Source of the DNA: UBA9300 sp964577305 | GTDB lineage: Bacteria; Bacteroidota; Bacteroidia; Bacteroidales; VadinHA17 | Reading direction: 5' to 3' | NCBI GenBank assembly: GCA_964577305.1 | Contig: CAZNYS010000010.1 | Coordinates: 1 to 64,000, forward strand | DNA length: 64,000 nt | Part shown: positions 55,846 to 64,000 of the stretch, piece by piece | How the letters are laid out: the number at the start of each line of letters is the position of its first letter | Position numbering within the stretch: position 1 is the stretch's first letter | Made by a program: the position numbers and the translations under genes | The notes under the pieces: model-generated | What the model was told of the DNA's origin: nothing | Seen by the model: only the letters and a program-made list of their open reading frames with translations | The model's database searches: none

Positions 55846-56865
55846 TTAAATATTAAACCTTGCCAGTGGAACTGTATCCTGACCGGAAAAATCGTTATCA
55901 AGATACTTAAAATAGGCGGTAATTGCAATCATGGCAGCATTATCAGTTGTATATTTCATCTCCGGCAAATATATATTCCACCCATACTGCCCGGCAAGTT
56001 TATTGAGGGAAGTTCTTAATTTGCTATTGGCTGCAACACCACCTGCAATTCCAATCTCTTTTATTCCTGTTTTTCTGGCGGCCTTAACCAGTTTATCCAG
56101 TAGTATTTCTATGATGGTTTTCTGAATCGATGCACATAGGTCATTTTTATTCTCTTCTACAAATTCAGGGTTTCCTTTAACAGCATCACGCAGAAAATAT
56201 AGAAAATTAGTTTTTAATCCACTGAAGCTGAAATCCAGTCCTTCAATTCTTGGCCTGGTAAAAGTAAATCGATCAGGGTTACCGACAGATGCCAGCTTAT
56301 CAACAAGAGGGCCACCCGGATAAGGCAAGCCCATAACCTTTGCACATTTATCAAAGGCTTCACCTGCTGCATCATCAATCGTTGAACCTATTTCTTCAAG
56401 CTTCATATCCCTGTCTACGATTATAAGCAGTGTATGCCCGCCAGATACCAGCAGGCAAAGGAATGGCAATCCCGGTGTCTTATTGTCTCTCCCTTTCTCT
56501 TTCAGCCAGTGTGATAAAATATGTGCCTGAAGATGGTTAACCTCTATAAGGGGCTTGTTCAGGGCCAGCGCAAAACCTTTAGCAAAAGAGGTGCCTACAA
56601 GAAGTGATCCCAGCAAACCAGGTCCACGCGTAAATGCTATGGCATCGATATCTTTCCTGTCTATACCAGCACGTTTAATAGCCTGGTCAACAACAGGTAC
56701 TATATTTGCCTGGTGAGCCCTTGATGCCAGCTCCGGTACAACACCACCATATGATTTATGTACTTCCTGGCCTGCAATGAGATTGGATAGAAGAAAACCA
56801 TCTCTCACAACAGCTGCCGAGGTATCGTCACATGAAGATTCAATGGCAAGGATAGTAACCGGCAT
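55846..56865 (-). CDS. tsaD: tRNA t6A-modification protein TsaD
   Basis: 339 residues of the Kae1/TsaD ASKHA fold. ESSCDDTSAAVV opening, VNHLQAHILSH metal-binding motif, CLLVSGGHTLL and GIAGGVAANSKLR. With TsaB, TsaC and TsaE it adds the threonylcarbamoyl group to A37 of ANN-decoding tRNA. Essential in most bacteria. It shares a 62-bp divergent gap with tamB. Confidence 0.97.
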   Translation of the reverse strand: MPVTILAIESSCDDTSAAVVRDGFLLSNLIAGQEVHKSYGGVVPELASRAHQANIVPVVDQAIKRAGIDRKDIDAIAFTRGPGLLGSLLVGTSFAKGFALALNKPLIEVNHLQAHILSHWLKEKGRDNKTPGLPFLCLLVSGGHTLLIIVDRDMKLEEIGSTIDDAAGEAFDKCAKVMGLPYPGGPLVDKLASVGNPDRFTFTRPRIEGLDFSFSGLKTNFLYFLRDAVKGNPEFVEENKNDLCASIQKTIIEILLDKLVKAARKTGIKEIGIAGGVAANSKLRTSLNKLAGQYGWNIYLPEMKYTTDNAAMIAITAYFKYLDNDFSGQDTVPLARFNI

Positions 56866-56892
56866 TTATCTTTATTTTTCAGTTTTTTACGC

Positions 56893-56900
56893 TATTTTTG
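56893..56900 (+). promoter_or_regulatory. -7 box of tamB promoter
   Basis: TATTTTTG is an exact TAnnTTTG match, 27 nt before the chosen tamB ATG at 56928. TTTA at 56871-56874 lies 18 bp upstream as a weak -33. The leader would be short (about 20 nt). Confidence 0.5.
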
Positions 56901-56927
56901 GAATGTTGTTTGTGCACGCACATAATA

Positions 56928-59900
56928 ATGAGCAAAATTAAGAAAATATATAAAATCCCTATTTTAGTATTACTGGTTATATTGATTCTTACAGCCATTT
57001 GCTTTGTTACCCTCAAAAGTCCTTCGGTACAAACATGGTTATTCGATAGATTAACGGCCAGGATCTCGAAGAATAATGATATAGAGATTTCTGCAGGGGA
57101 TATACGATTTACCTTCTTTAATCACATTGAAGTAAATAACCTTCTTCTAAAGGATAATACGGCTGATACTATGCTTTATTCCCCGATGGTTAAAGCCGGG
57201 ATAAGGAGAATAAAAAGAAAGGAAAGGCTTATCAGCCTCGGCCGTGTGGATATTGACAGCCCCGTAATAAAGCTCCGGCCGGACACCAATAATGTATTAA
57301 ACCTGGCGTCTTTAGCACAACTATTGGTTAATGAAGACACTGCCAAAAGAAATAAAGACCTTCTGATCAGGCAGATAGTTATTGACAATGGTGAACTGAG
57401 CTACAGATCCGGAATCAGGCCTGATACAGCAGAAAACTTTGACATAAATAATATTTGTCTTTCTGATCTCAATCTTACCCTGGATAATCTCAGTAAACAT
57501 TATAAAGATGTTGGATTAAGAATTACCGAGCTGTCATTTTCAACAGGAAAATGTTTTGAATTGGAAAATCTTTTTACCGAAGTACAGATAGAAGACGGTA
57601 AATACCATCTTATTGATCCTACAATCAGAACCTCAAACAGCTTTATTAATTCAGAAACAATAGGGATCGATATCTTAGAAAACGGCAGTGATTTTAATTT
57701 TAACCGTGATGCGAATCTGAAGCTTACACTCCAGAGTTCTCTCATCTCATTATCTGACCTTGCATACTTTGTTGAACCACTTCGGGGAATGGATTATGAT
57801 ATTATATTTTCGGGAAGCATAACGGGTACAGTCGAGGAAATGAATGGAAGAGATATTGTACTATCATGTTCAGATAGTACAATGCTCACATGTGATTTTG
57901 ACCTTTCCGGTATGCCCGATATACAAAATACTTTCATGTTCATAAGAGTAGGCAGTTTTACAACCACGGTGCGGGAAATAACTGAGATGGGAATACCGGG
58001 TATGGATAAGCTGAACCCGGGCAATGAGTTAAGGAAGCTGGGAGCGATATCCTTCAGCGGCAATTTCACGGGTTTTATCCAGGATTTTGTTACATACGGA
58101 ACACTAAATACTGAACTCGGGTCAGTATCCTCTGACATACTGTTCAGGCCTGACACCTCCAGTACTTTCTTTTATAAAGGTACCCTGGAGGCACGTTCAG
58201 TTGGATTGGGCAGAATTTTGAACCGTGAAGATATACTGGGCTCTATTTCAGCACACCTTGATGTTGAAGGAATATCAAAATCATTAAAAAATTTCAGGGC
58301 TGATATAGAGGCTACTATTGAAAGCCTGGAATTTAAGGATTATACCTACCGCGACCTTGAAATCAATGGTCAAGTAACGGAAAAAATATGGGATGGAACA
58401 GTCAGTTCAAATACTGAAGACCTGAAAATGGATTTACTGGGACGGTTTGATTTTACCGGAAATTTACCGGAAGTGGACTTCAGTCTTAACCTTCTTGAAG
58501 CTGATTTATACCAGCTTAATATGGATCGCTCCGACAGCCTTTCAAGTCTTTCAATGCTGCTTACTGCAAGCTTTACCGGCAACAGCATTGATAATATTAC
58601 CGGGAATATACGCCTGTTAAATTCAAAGCTCAAGAGAAATGGTGAAGAATTTGATCTTTTCGACTGCAGCATAAGTGCTTTTAATGTTGACAGCTCAAGC
58701 ATGGGGATTAATCTTAGGACAGACTATATTGATGCTGATATAAGAGGCAAATATGGCCTCGCCTCTGTTGTGTCAGATCTTATACTTGCCGGATCATCCG
58801 TTTTCCCCTCACTGATAGATAGCCAGACAGAAAAATTCTCCGGTAAAAACGACTTCAGCTATGATATCAGGTTCAAAAATATAGATCGTATAAACGAGTT
58901 CTTCAGGACCGGTTTCCTGCTTTCCCCCGGGTTTACAGTTAAAGGCTGGGTTAAACCAGGACAAAAAATCAGCATAGCAGCTGCAGGAGACTATGCCATC
59001 TACAACCTGAATAGCCTGTCTGAACTTGATATAAACTGCATGATTGAAGATACCAGCATGGTATTTGATCTTTATAGTGAGAAATTGAATCTTGTCAACA
59101 GGCTCAACCTGGAGCAGCTGGGAATCAGGTCTGAAACAAACACTGACACTTTCAATATAAATATTAACTGGGATAACACTGGCAATCTTGAAAACAAAGG
59201 GACCTTTACTGCTAAAGGAAAACTTTCAAGGCCCGATAGTGTACATCCAAGACTTGATCTGGCCATTTTGCCCGCAGAATTAATAATTAATGATAAACCA
59301 TGGCAGATTGACAGCAGCAGGCTTATTATCGACTCCACCGCCATCAGCATAAACAGGTTCATTGTTAGCCGCAAAGAGGTATACTTCATGATTGACGGGA
59401 AAGTATCAGGAGATTCATCTGACAGCATAAAAATAAGGTTCAAGGAGCTAGACCTTGCAGGCCTGAATAGACTCGAAAGAGCACAAGCACAGGAAGATAC
59501 AAAGCAGATAGAGTTCTTTCTCGAAGGATTACTTGATGGGAATATTCAACTTACCGATATCTACAATAACCTGATGTTTGAAACAGATATAATGATTAAA
59601 GACTTTAAGCTCAATGATCGTGAATATGGTGATGTGAAAATATTGTCAGTATGGGACAATAACGAGAAAGTGGCAGGAATCAGCTTAAGAAACAATAAGG
59701 ATGGTAAAAATACATTCAGTGTTGATGGAGGTTATGATCCTGAAAAAAAACACCTGGGACTTCTTGCTGCAGTAAATGAAATGCCACTCGATATACTCAA
59801 CCTGTTTTTAAAATCTTTTGCCTCTGACATTGAAGGACTGGGATCAGGCAGTGTAAAGATTATCAGTGATAATGGTAATACGTCATTACAGGGAAGTGTA

Positions 59901-61394
59901 CTGGCTGAGCAGGCTTCGATGAAAATTGATTACCTGCAATCAAATTTCAGGTTTTCTGACAGTATACGCTTTGATAACGATAAAATAGTATTCAGAAACA
60001 TACAAATAAGCGACAATAATGAAAATAAGGCTGTATTAGATGGGAATGTATCTCATAAAAATTTTAAAGATTGGTTTATAAATCTTCGTGTTGACGCCGA
60101 TAATATAATGGTTATGGATACAAGACAAAAAGATAACAGCCTGTTTTACGGTACTGCATATGCATCGGGTGTGATTGCAATTGGTGGCCCGGCAAACAAC
60201 CTGGATTTTAATATTTCGGCACAGACCAAAAGAAACACCAGGATGTTTATTCCACTTGGTGCAAGTGAAGAGATCAGTAATTATGCATTCATCAGTTTCA
60301 GGGAAGAAGGCGAGGAAACAGTTAAGGATATCCCTATAAGTCTGCCCCTACTGAACCGGGATAATGCAAAATCAATATCACTGAACTTTGAACTGGAGGT
60401 AACACCTGATGCTGAGGTTCAGCTGGTCTTTGACTCAAAACTGGGTGATATAATGAAAGCAAGGGGTGTCGGGACTCTTCATATGACGCTGGATAAAAAA
60501 GGAGATTTTACCATTTTTGGTGACTATGTAATAGAAGATGGCGAATACCAGCTTACCCTTGGAAATATATTCAATAAACGGTTTATCGTTGAAGATGGAG
60601 GAACAATATCATGGAATGGTGATATCATGGACGCCAACATAAATGTTAAAGCCATTTATAAACTTAAGGCTTCTCTTGAGGATCTTTTCCAGAATGAAGC
60701 CTATGCTGCACGAATACCTGTTGAATGCCATCTGAATATGAGTGGGCAGCTGGTAAATCCAATAATTGGTTTTGACATTTACCTGCCTACAGCTGATGAA
60801 TCAATGCGCACTGACCTCAAGGCTGCTATCGATTCCGAGGAAGAAATGAGCAGACAATTTCTGTATTTGCTGGTAATGAACAGCTTCTATCCTGACCCTG
60901 TCGTTTCAGGAACATCACTTAATACCACCACTGCCGGAGCCTCTGCAATGGGTGTAACCACCACTGAAATGCTATCAAACCAGCTCAGCAACTGGCTGTC
61001 ACAAATAAGTAATGATTTTGATATTGGCTTTACTTACAGGCCGGGCAACGAGATAAGCACCCAGGAAGTGGAAGTGGCTTTGTCAACACAACTATTAAAC
61101 GACAGGGTTGTCATAAACGGTAATTTTGACGTGGGAGGTGAAGCAGGAGCTTCACAGGCAAGCACCTCCACCAATGAAATAACGGGTGATTTTGATGTTG
61201 AAGTTAAAATAACTGAAAAAATAAGGTTCAAGGTCTTTAACAGGTCAAATGATAACCTTGTGTATGAAACTGCACCATATACCCAGGGCCTTGGTCTCTT
61301 CTTCAGACAAAGTTTCGACAGGTTCAGAGATCTCTTCAGGAAGGGGAAAAGTGATATAAAGCGCGAAGAAGACCCTGAGATTATTGAAGAATAA
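56928..61394 (+). CDS. tamB: TamB-like translocation/assembly protein (DUF490)
   Basis: 1488 residues from the ATG at 56928; a TTG at 56898 would put ten Cys-rich residues before it and lies within the promoter, so it is rejected. One N-terminal membrane helix (about 8-29) is followed by a long repetitive beta-strand body (AsmA/TamB beta-taco type), ending in the DUF490 C-terminal domain with PIIGFDIYLPTADESMRTDL and the LVMNSFYP segment. It bridges the inner and outer membranes for phospholipid or outer-membrane protein delivery, with the partner BamA/TamA elsewhere. It has its own -7 box; the stop is just before the nhaD promoter. Confidence 0.94.
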   Translation: MSKIKKIYKIPILVLLVILILTAICFVTLKSPSVQTWLFDRLTARISKNNDIEISAGDIRFTFFNHIEVNNLLLKDNTADTMLYSPMVKAGIRRIKRKERLISLGRVDIDSPVIKLRPDTNNVLNLASLAQLLVNEDTAKRNKDLLIRQIVIDNGELSYRSGIRPDTAENFDINNICLSDLNLTLDNLSKHYKDVGLRITELSFSTGKCFELENLFTEVQIEDGKYHLIDPTIRTSNSFINSETIGIDILENGSDFNFNRDANLKLTLQSSLISLSDLAYFVEPLRGMDYDIIFSGSITGTVEEMNGRDIVLSCSDSTMLTCDFDLSGMPDIQNTFMFIRVGSFTTTVREITEMGIPGMDKLNPGNELRKLGAISFSGNFTGFIQDFVTYGTLNTELGSVSSDILFRPDTSSTFFYKGTLEARSVGLGRILNREDILGSISAHLDVEGISKSLKNFRADIEATIESLEFKDYTYRDLEINGQVTEKIWDGTVSSNTEDLKMDLLGRFDFTGNLPEVDFSLNLLEADLYQLNMDRSDSLSSLSMLLTASFTGNSIDNITGNIRLLNSKLKRNGEEFDLFDCSISAFNVDSSSMGINLRTDYIDADIRGKYGLASVVSDLILAGSSVFPSLIDSQTEKFSGKNDFSYDIRFKNIDRINEFFRTGFLLSPGFTVKGWVKPGQKISIAAAGDYAIYNLNSLSELDINCMIEDTSMVFDLYSEKLNLVNRLNLEQLGIRSETNTDTFNININWDNTGNLENKGTFTAKGKLSRPDSVHPRLDLAILPAELIINDKPWQIDSSRLIIDSTAISINRFIVSRKEVYFMIDGKVSGDSSDSIKIRFKELDLAGLNRLERAQAQEDTKQIEFFLEGLLDGNIQLTDIYNNLMFETDIMIKDFKLNDREYGDVKILSVWDNNEKVAGISLRNNKDGKNTFSVDGGYDPEKKHLGLLAAVNEMPLDILNLFLKSFASDIEGLGSGSVKIISDNGNTSLQGSVLAEQASMKIDYLQSNFRFSDSIRFDNDKIVFRNIQISDNNENKAVLDGNVSHKNFKDWFINLRVDADNIMVMDTRQKDNSLFYGTAYASGVIAIGGPANNLDFNISAQTKRNTRMFIPLGASEEISNYAFISFREEGEETVKDIPISLPLLNRDNAKSISLNFELEVTPDAEVQLVFDSKLGDIMKARGVGTLHMTLDKKGDFTIFGDYVIEDGEYQLTLGNIFNKRFIVEDGGTISWNGDIMDANINVKAIYKLKASLEDLFQNEAYAARIPVECHLNMSGQLVNPIIGFDIYLPTADESMRTDLKAAIDSEEEMSRQFLYLLVMNSFYPDPVVSGTSLNTTTAGASAMGVTTTEMLSNQLSNWLSQISNDFDIGFTYRPGNEISTQEVEVALSTQLLNDRVVINGNFDVGGEAGASQASTSTNEITGDFDVEVKITEKIRFKVFNRSNDNLVYETAPYTQGLGLFFRQSFDRFRDLFRKGKSDIKREEDPEIIEE

Positions 61395-61414
61395 GAAAAA
61401 TAAAATTATTTTTG
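61384..61414 (+). promoter_or_regulatory. nhaD promoter (-33/-7 pair)
   Basis: TATTTTTG at 61407-61414 is an exact TAnnTTTG -7 box, and TTG at 61384-61386 lies 20 bp upstream as the -33 element, overlapping the last codons of tamB. It would start transcription near 61421, giving a leader of roughly 48 nt to the ATG at 61469. Confidence 0.55.
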
Positions 61415-61468
61415 TGCCTTTAATAATTTTAAATCAATCACTGAATTCATCTCTAAAATCTGGCAACT

Positions 61469-62941
61469 ATGTTTCTATTGATGGTCGTTATTTTCATCCT
61501 GGGTTATACAGCTATAGCACTGGAGCATCCCATTAAGGTTGAAAAAGCTGCAAGTGCATTATTAACAGGATCAATACTTTGGGCTCTATACGCATTATTC
61601 AGCGAGCAGATTCTGTCTCTTAACCTTTCACCGTCCTGGGAAGAAATAAGAACAATGGCTGACGGTTTCGTTCATAATATCAAACCAAATATGAGCGATA
61701 TTGAATTTGCCACTTCGCCCTACAGAGAAACTGTTGAAATTGCCAGCGAACCTGTACTGTTCGTCAAACATGAACTGGGTCATCACCTGATTGAAATAGC
61801 AGAAATACTTTTCTTCCTTTTTGGTGCTATGACCATTGTTGAGACTGTAGATCAAAACCAGGGATTTAAGGTAATTACTGATAAGATTAAAACGACATCC
61901 AAGGTGAAACTTCTGTGGATACTTGGTTTCCTGACATTCTTTATGTCAGCTGCTCTTGACAATCTTACTACCACTATTGTTATGGTGGCACTCTTAAGAA
62001 AACTTATTTCAGACAAAGGGACAAGGTGGTTCTTTGCCAGTATTATAGTAATTGCGGCTAACGCCGGAGGTGCCTGGTCACCAATAGGTGATGTGACAAC
62101 TATAATGCTCTGGATAGGCGGGCAGATAACCACAGTGGCTATCATATCAAGGGTTATCATCCCGAGCCTTGTCAGTATGGTCATACCTTTAATAGTCCTC
62201 TCATTAATACTCAAAGGTAATGTTACCAGACCTGTGGTTGATGAATCAGATAATATTTTTACAAGTAAAAGGGAAAGAATTTTTATCCTTATACTGGGTT
62301 TGGCATGCCTTATCAATGTTCCTATATTCAAGAGTATAACGCACCTGCCTCCTTATGTCGGCATGCTGTTTGGACTTAGTATTTTGTGGCTGGTTACTGA
62401 GATTATGCACAGGAACAAGACAGCTGAAGCCAAGAAAAAACTATTTATCTTCCATATTCTCAAGAAAGTGGATACACCAACCATCTTTTTCTTCCTTGGT
62501 ATCCTGATAGCCGTGGCATCACTTCAGTCTGCCGGCCAGCTTGCTGCCCTGTCAAGATGGCTGGATAAGAACCTGGGGAGCATCTATACTATCGACCTTG
62601 CTATTGGGGCCCTTTCTGCAATAGTTGACAATGTACCACTTGTGGCCGGTGCCATGGGCATGTACCCCATAGCAAGCCCTGAAATGCTTGAACTATCTGC
62701 CAATCCAGAATATTTGGGATTCTTTGTCCAGGATGGTCTCTTCTGGGAATTCCTTGCCTACTGTGCCGGCACCGGTGGCAGTATGCTTATTATAGGTTCC
62801 GCAGCCGGAGTGGCAGCCATGGGCCTCGAGAGAATTGACTTTATATGGTACATGAAGAAAATAAGCTGGCTGGCTGTTATAGGATATCTTGCAGGAGCAG
62901 GGGCTTACTGGCTGCAGGCCCAGATCTGGGTAACTCATTAA
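61469..62941 (+). CDS. nhaD: Na+/H+ antiporter NhaD
   Basis: 490 residues with about 11-12 membrane helices. The NhaD family block SAALDNLTTTIVMVALL and NAGGAWSPIGDVTTIMLW (first part) is clear, as is ALSAIVDNVPLVAGAMG in the second repeat. It exchanges Na+ or Li+ for H+, which fits an Rnf that may pump Na+. It has its own promoter and ends at a strong hairpin terminator (62965-63003). Confidence 0.95.
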   Translation: MFLLMVVIFILGYTAIALEHPIKVEKAASALLTGSILWALYALFSEQILSLNLSPSWEEIRTMADGFVHNIKPNMSDIEFATSPYRETVEIASEPVLFVKHELGHHLIEIAEILFFLFGAMTIVETVDQNQGFKVITDKIKTTSKVKLLWILGFLTFFMSAALDNLTTTIVMVALLRKLISDKGTRWFFASIIVIAANAGGAWSPIGDVTTIMLWIGGQITTVAIISRVIIPSLVSMVIPLIVLSLILKGNVTRPVVDESDNIFTSKRERIFILILGLACLINVPIFKSITHLPPYVGMLFGLSILWLVTEIMHRNKTAEAKKKLFIFHILKKVDTPTIFFFLGILIAVASLQSAGQLAALSRWLDKNLGSIYTIDLAIGALSAIVDNVPLVAGAMGMYPIASPEMLELSANPEYLGFFVQDGLFWEFLAYCAGTGGSMLIIGSAAGVAAMGLERIDFIWYMKKISWLAVIGYLAGAGAYWLQAQIWVTH

Positions 62942-62964
62942 TAGCTGTTAACAAAAAATATAGA

Positions 62965-63003
62965 AACGGGATATAATACAAAACATAATATCTCGTTTTT
63001 TTT
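62965..63003 (+). terminator. Rho-independent terminator after nhaD
   Basis: AACGGGATAT (62965-62974) pairs with ATATCTCGTT (62988-62997) through 10 bp including one G-U pair, with a 13-nt loop, and is followed by a run of eight T (62996-63003). It lies 23 bp after the nhaD stop and matches a classical intrinsic terminator. Confidence 0.8.
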
Positions 63004-63076
63004 ATATCTTCGACTGGTTTAAAGAGTTACCATGGAAAGATAGGCGTGGATCTGAGTCAGCTCTGCAAGATTCGTC

Positions 63077-63116
63077 GAGCTCACTGCGCTCATCCCGAGA
63101 ACTCGGGACTCGTGCA
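63077..63116. repeat. Dispersed repeat copy (hairpin)
   Basis: TCCCGAG-AA-CTCGGGA at 63093-63108 is a 7-bp stem with a 2-nt loop. Bases 63093-63116 match 199-222 at 20 of 24 positions, and GAGCTCACTGCG (63077-63088) recurs at 22512-22523. It sits between the nhaD terminator and exbB, in a gap otherwise free of genes. Function unknown. Confidence 0.5.
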
Positions 63117-63178
63117 GTTCTGTTGAAGATCCAAACCAACGTACGAAAATGAAAAAACTAATAAATATTAAAACATAA

Positions 63179-63859
63179 ATGAGACTATTAAACATTGTAT
63201 TGCAGGAATCTGATCTTATACTGGACGAATCTGAGCAGGTAACACTTACTTTTGGTGAGATGGTATTGAAAGGCGGATGGGTTATGGTACCCATTATTTT
63301 GCTCTCCCTAATAGCTATTTACATTTTTGTTGAGAGGTTTTATGTTATTACAAGGGCGGGCCATGAAGATATGAACTTCATGAACAGGATAAAGGATTAT
63401 ATATATGACAGTAAAATAGATGCAGCGCTAGCACTCTGTAAATCAAGCAAGTCACCTGCATCCCGTATGGTTGAAAAGGGGATTACCCGCATAGGCCGAC
63501 CGCTTAACGATGTTAACACTGCAATTGAAAATGTGGGCAAGCTGGAAGTATACAAGCTTGAAAAAGGATTACCAACACTGGCAACAGTAGCCGGTGCAGC
63601 ACCAATGATAGGTTTTCTTGGTACGGTTATTGGTATGATTAAAGCGTTCTACGATATGTCAAATGCTGGAAATAATATTGATGTATCGTTACTTAGTAAT
63701 GGAATTTATACGGCACTGGTTACCACAGTAGCCGGATTAATAGTTGGAATTCTGGCTTATTTTGCTTATAATATACTTGTTTCAAAGGTTGAAAAAGTGA
63801 TTTTCAGGCTTGAAGCCACCTCAACCGAGTTTATGGATATTTTAAACGAACCGGTCTAA
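63179..63859 (+). CDS. exbB: MotA/TolQ/ExbB proton channel
   Basis: 226 residues, three membrane helices. It has the family's helix block AAPMIGFLGTVIGMIKAF (first part) and TTVAGLIVGILAYFAYNIL, with the conserved Thr/Pro ion-pathway residues. It energises TonB-dependent transport or a Tol-type system. It opens with a short acidic N-terminal stretch before helix 1. Ten bases later the exbD gene starts. Confidence 0.93.
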   Translation: MRLLNIVLQESDLILDESEQVTLTFGEMVLKGGWVMVPIILLSLIAIYIFVERFYVITRAGHEDMNFMNRIKDYIYDSKIDAALALCKSSKSPASRMVEKGITRIGRPLNDVNTAIENVGKLEVYKLEKGLPTLATVAGAAPMIGFLGTVIGMIKAFYDMSNAGNNIDVSLLSNGIYTALVTTVAGLIVGILAYFAYNILVSKVEKVIFRLEATSTEFMDILNEPV

Positions 63860-63869
63860 TTACGGAATT

Positions 63870-64000
63870 ATGGCAATAAGTTCAAGAAATAAAATAAATG
63901 TACAGTTCAGTATGGCAGGAATGTCTGATATAGTATTCCTGATGTTGATATTCTTTATGGTTACATCAACACTGATACATCCTACAGCCCTGAAGTTGCT
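63870..64000 (+). CDS. exbD: ExbD/TolR biopolymer transport protein, partial
   Basis: The ATG at 63870 opens a frame that runs off the window edge after 43 complete codons. The visible part begins MAISSRNKINVQFSMAGMSD and continues with IVFLMLIFFMV, the single membrane helix of ExbD/TolR including the conserved Asp of the proton path. It follows exbB directly and would complete the ExbB/ExbD pair. Only the N-terminus can be judged. Confidence 0.85.
   Translation, partial: MAISSRNKINVQFSMAGMSDIVFLMLIFFMVTSTLIHPTALKL

Noticed and set aside
56898..56927. TTG start extending tamB by ten residues
   Set aside because: It lies within the promoter -7 box and would add a Cys-rich stretch ahead of the membrane helix; ATG 56928 fits better.
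1..64000. CRISPR arrays, tRNA or rRNA genes
   Set aside because: No direct-repeat arrays or cloverleaf-like sequence were noticed in reading; a search with tRNAscan-SE and a CRISPR finder would be decisive.

Overview
The window is a chromosomal stretch of about 40% G+C (estimated by eye) from a Bacteroidota bacterium, most likely an anaerobic member of the Bacteroidales or a related order. The evidence is the rseC-rnfBCDGEA cluster of an anaerobic respiratory lineage, a C-terminal type IX secretion (T9SS) sorting domain, Bacteroidota-type families (DUF5063, DUF2795, OstA-like, tandem PpiC/SurA proteins), several exact TAnnTTTG promoter -7 boxes, and few convincing Shine-Dalgarno sites. No rRNA, tRNA, CRISPR array, transposase or phage gene was recognised.

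Layout. 1-5600: a hairpin-rich intergenic repeat, a small membrane protein, a PlsC-like acyltransferase coupled to a CDP-alcohol phosphatidyltransferase, a serine hydrolase coupled to a degenerate CPBP membrane protein, and a Nei/Fpg-like glycosylase without the catalytic Pro2. 5900-14800: an accessory, poorly characterised stretch with a 900-residue orphan secreted protein, small proteins (one a possible double AbrB-like protein), a DUF3795 protein, a DUF4350-like secreted protein, a LytS/LytTR two-component pair, and a GH16 enzyme with a large internal deletion that keeps its T9SS tail. 14800-29100: cell-wall PBP1A, an ADP-ribosylglycohydrolase-like lipoprotein, an ICMT-like methyltransferase and a CPBP protease, then a minus-strand run (recQ, DUF5063, 3'-5' exonuclease, rlmI-like, tex, S9 peptidase).

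29200-36500: guaB followed by three PpiC/SurA-type chaperones and an OstA/LptA-like protein, an envelope-biogenesis operon. 36500-41050: DUF2795 protein, PduO-type cobalamin adenosyltransferase, LolD/MacB-like ATPase, methyltransferase and recG. 41185-46625: rseC-rnfBCDGEA, an ion-pumping ferredoxin:NAD+ oxidoreductase. It ends 9 bp from a convergent gene for a 1077-residue multi-cofactor flavoprotein (2Fe-2S, FAD/NAD, two ferredoxin-like motifs, BFD-type 2Fe-2S and a DAO-type FAD domain). 50100-54800: zupT, J-domain membrane protein, thioesterase, lipoprotein serpin, ADPRibase-Mn-like phosphoesterase, SiaC. 54800-64000: panE-like and tsaD (minus), divergent giant tamB, nhaD with a clear terminator, then exbB and the start of exbD, cut by the window edge.

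Functional themes: energy conservation through ion gradients (Rnf, NhaD, ExbB/D), outer-membrane assembly (SurA-like proteins, OstA, TamB, LolD-like ATPase), and DNA/RNA maintenance (Nei-like, RecQ, RecG, Tex, RlmI-like, TsaD). The least explained content is the 900-residue secreted protein, the giant flavoprotein, and the repeat elements near both window ends and at 22.4 kb.
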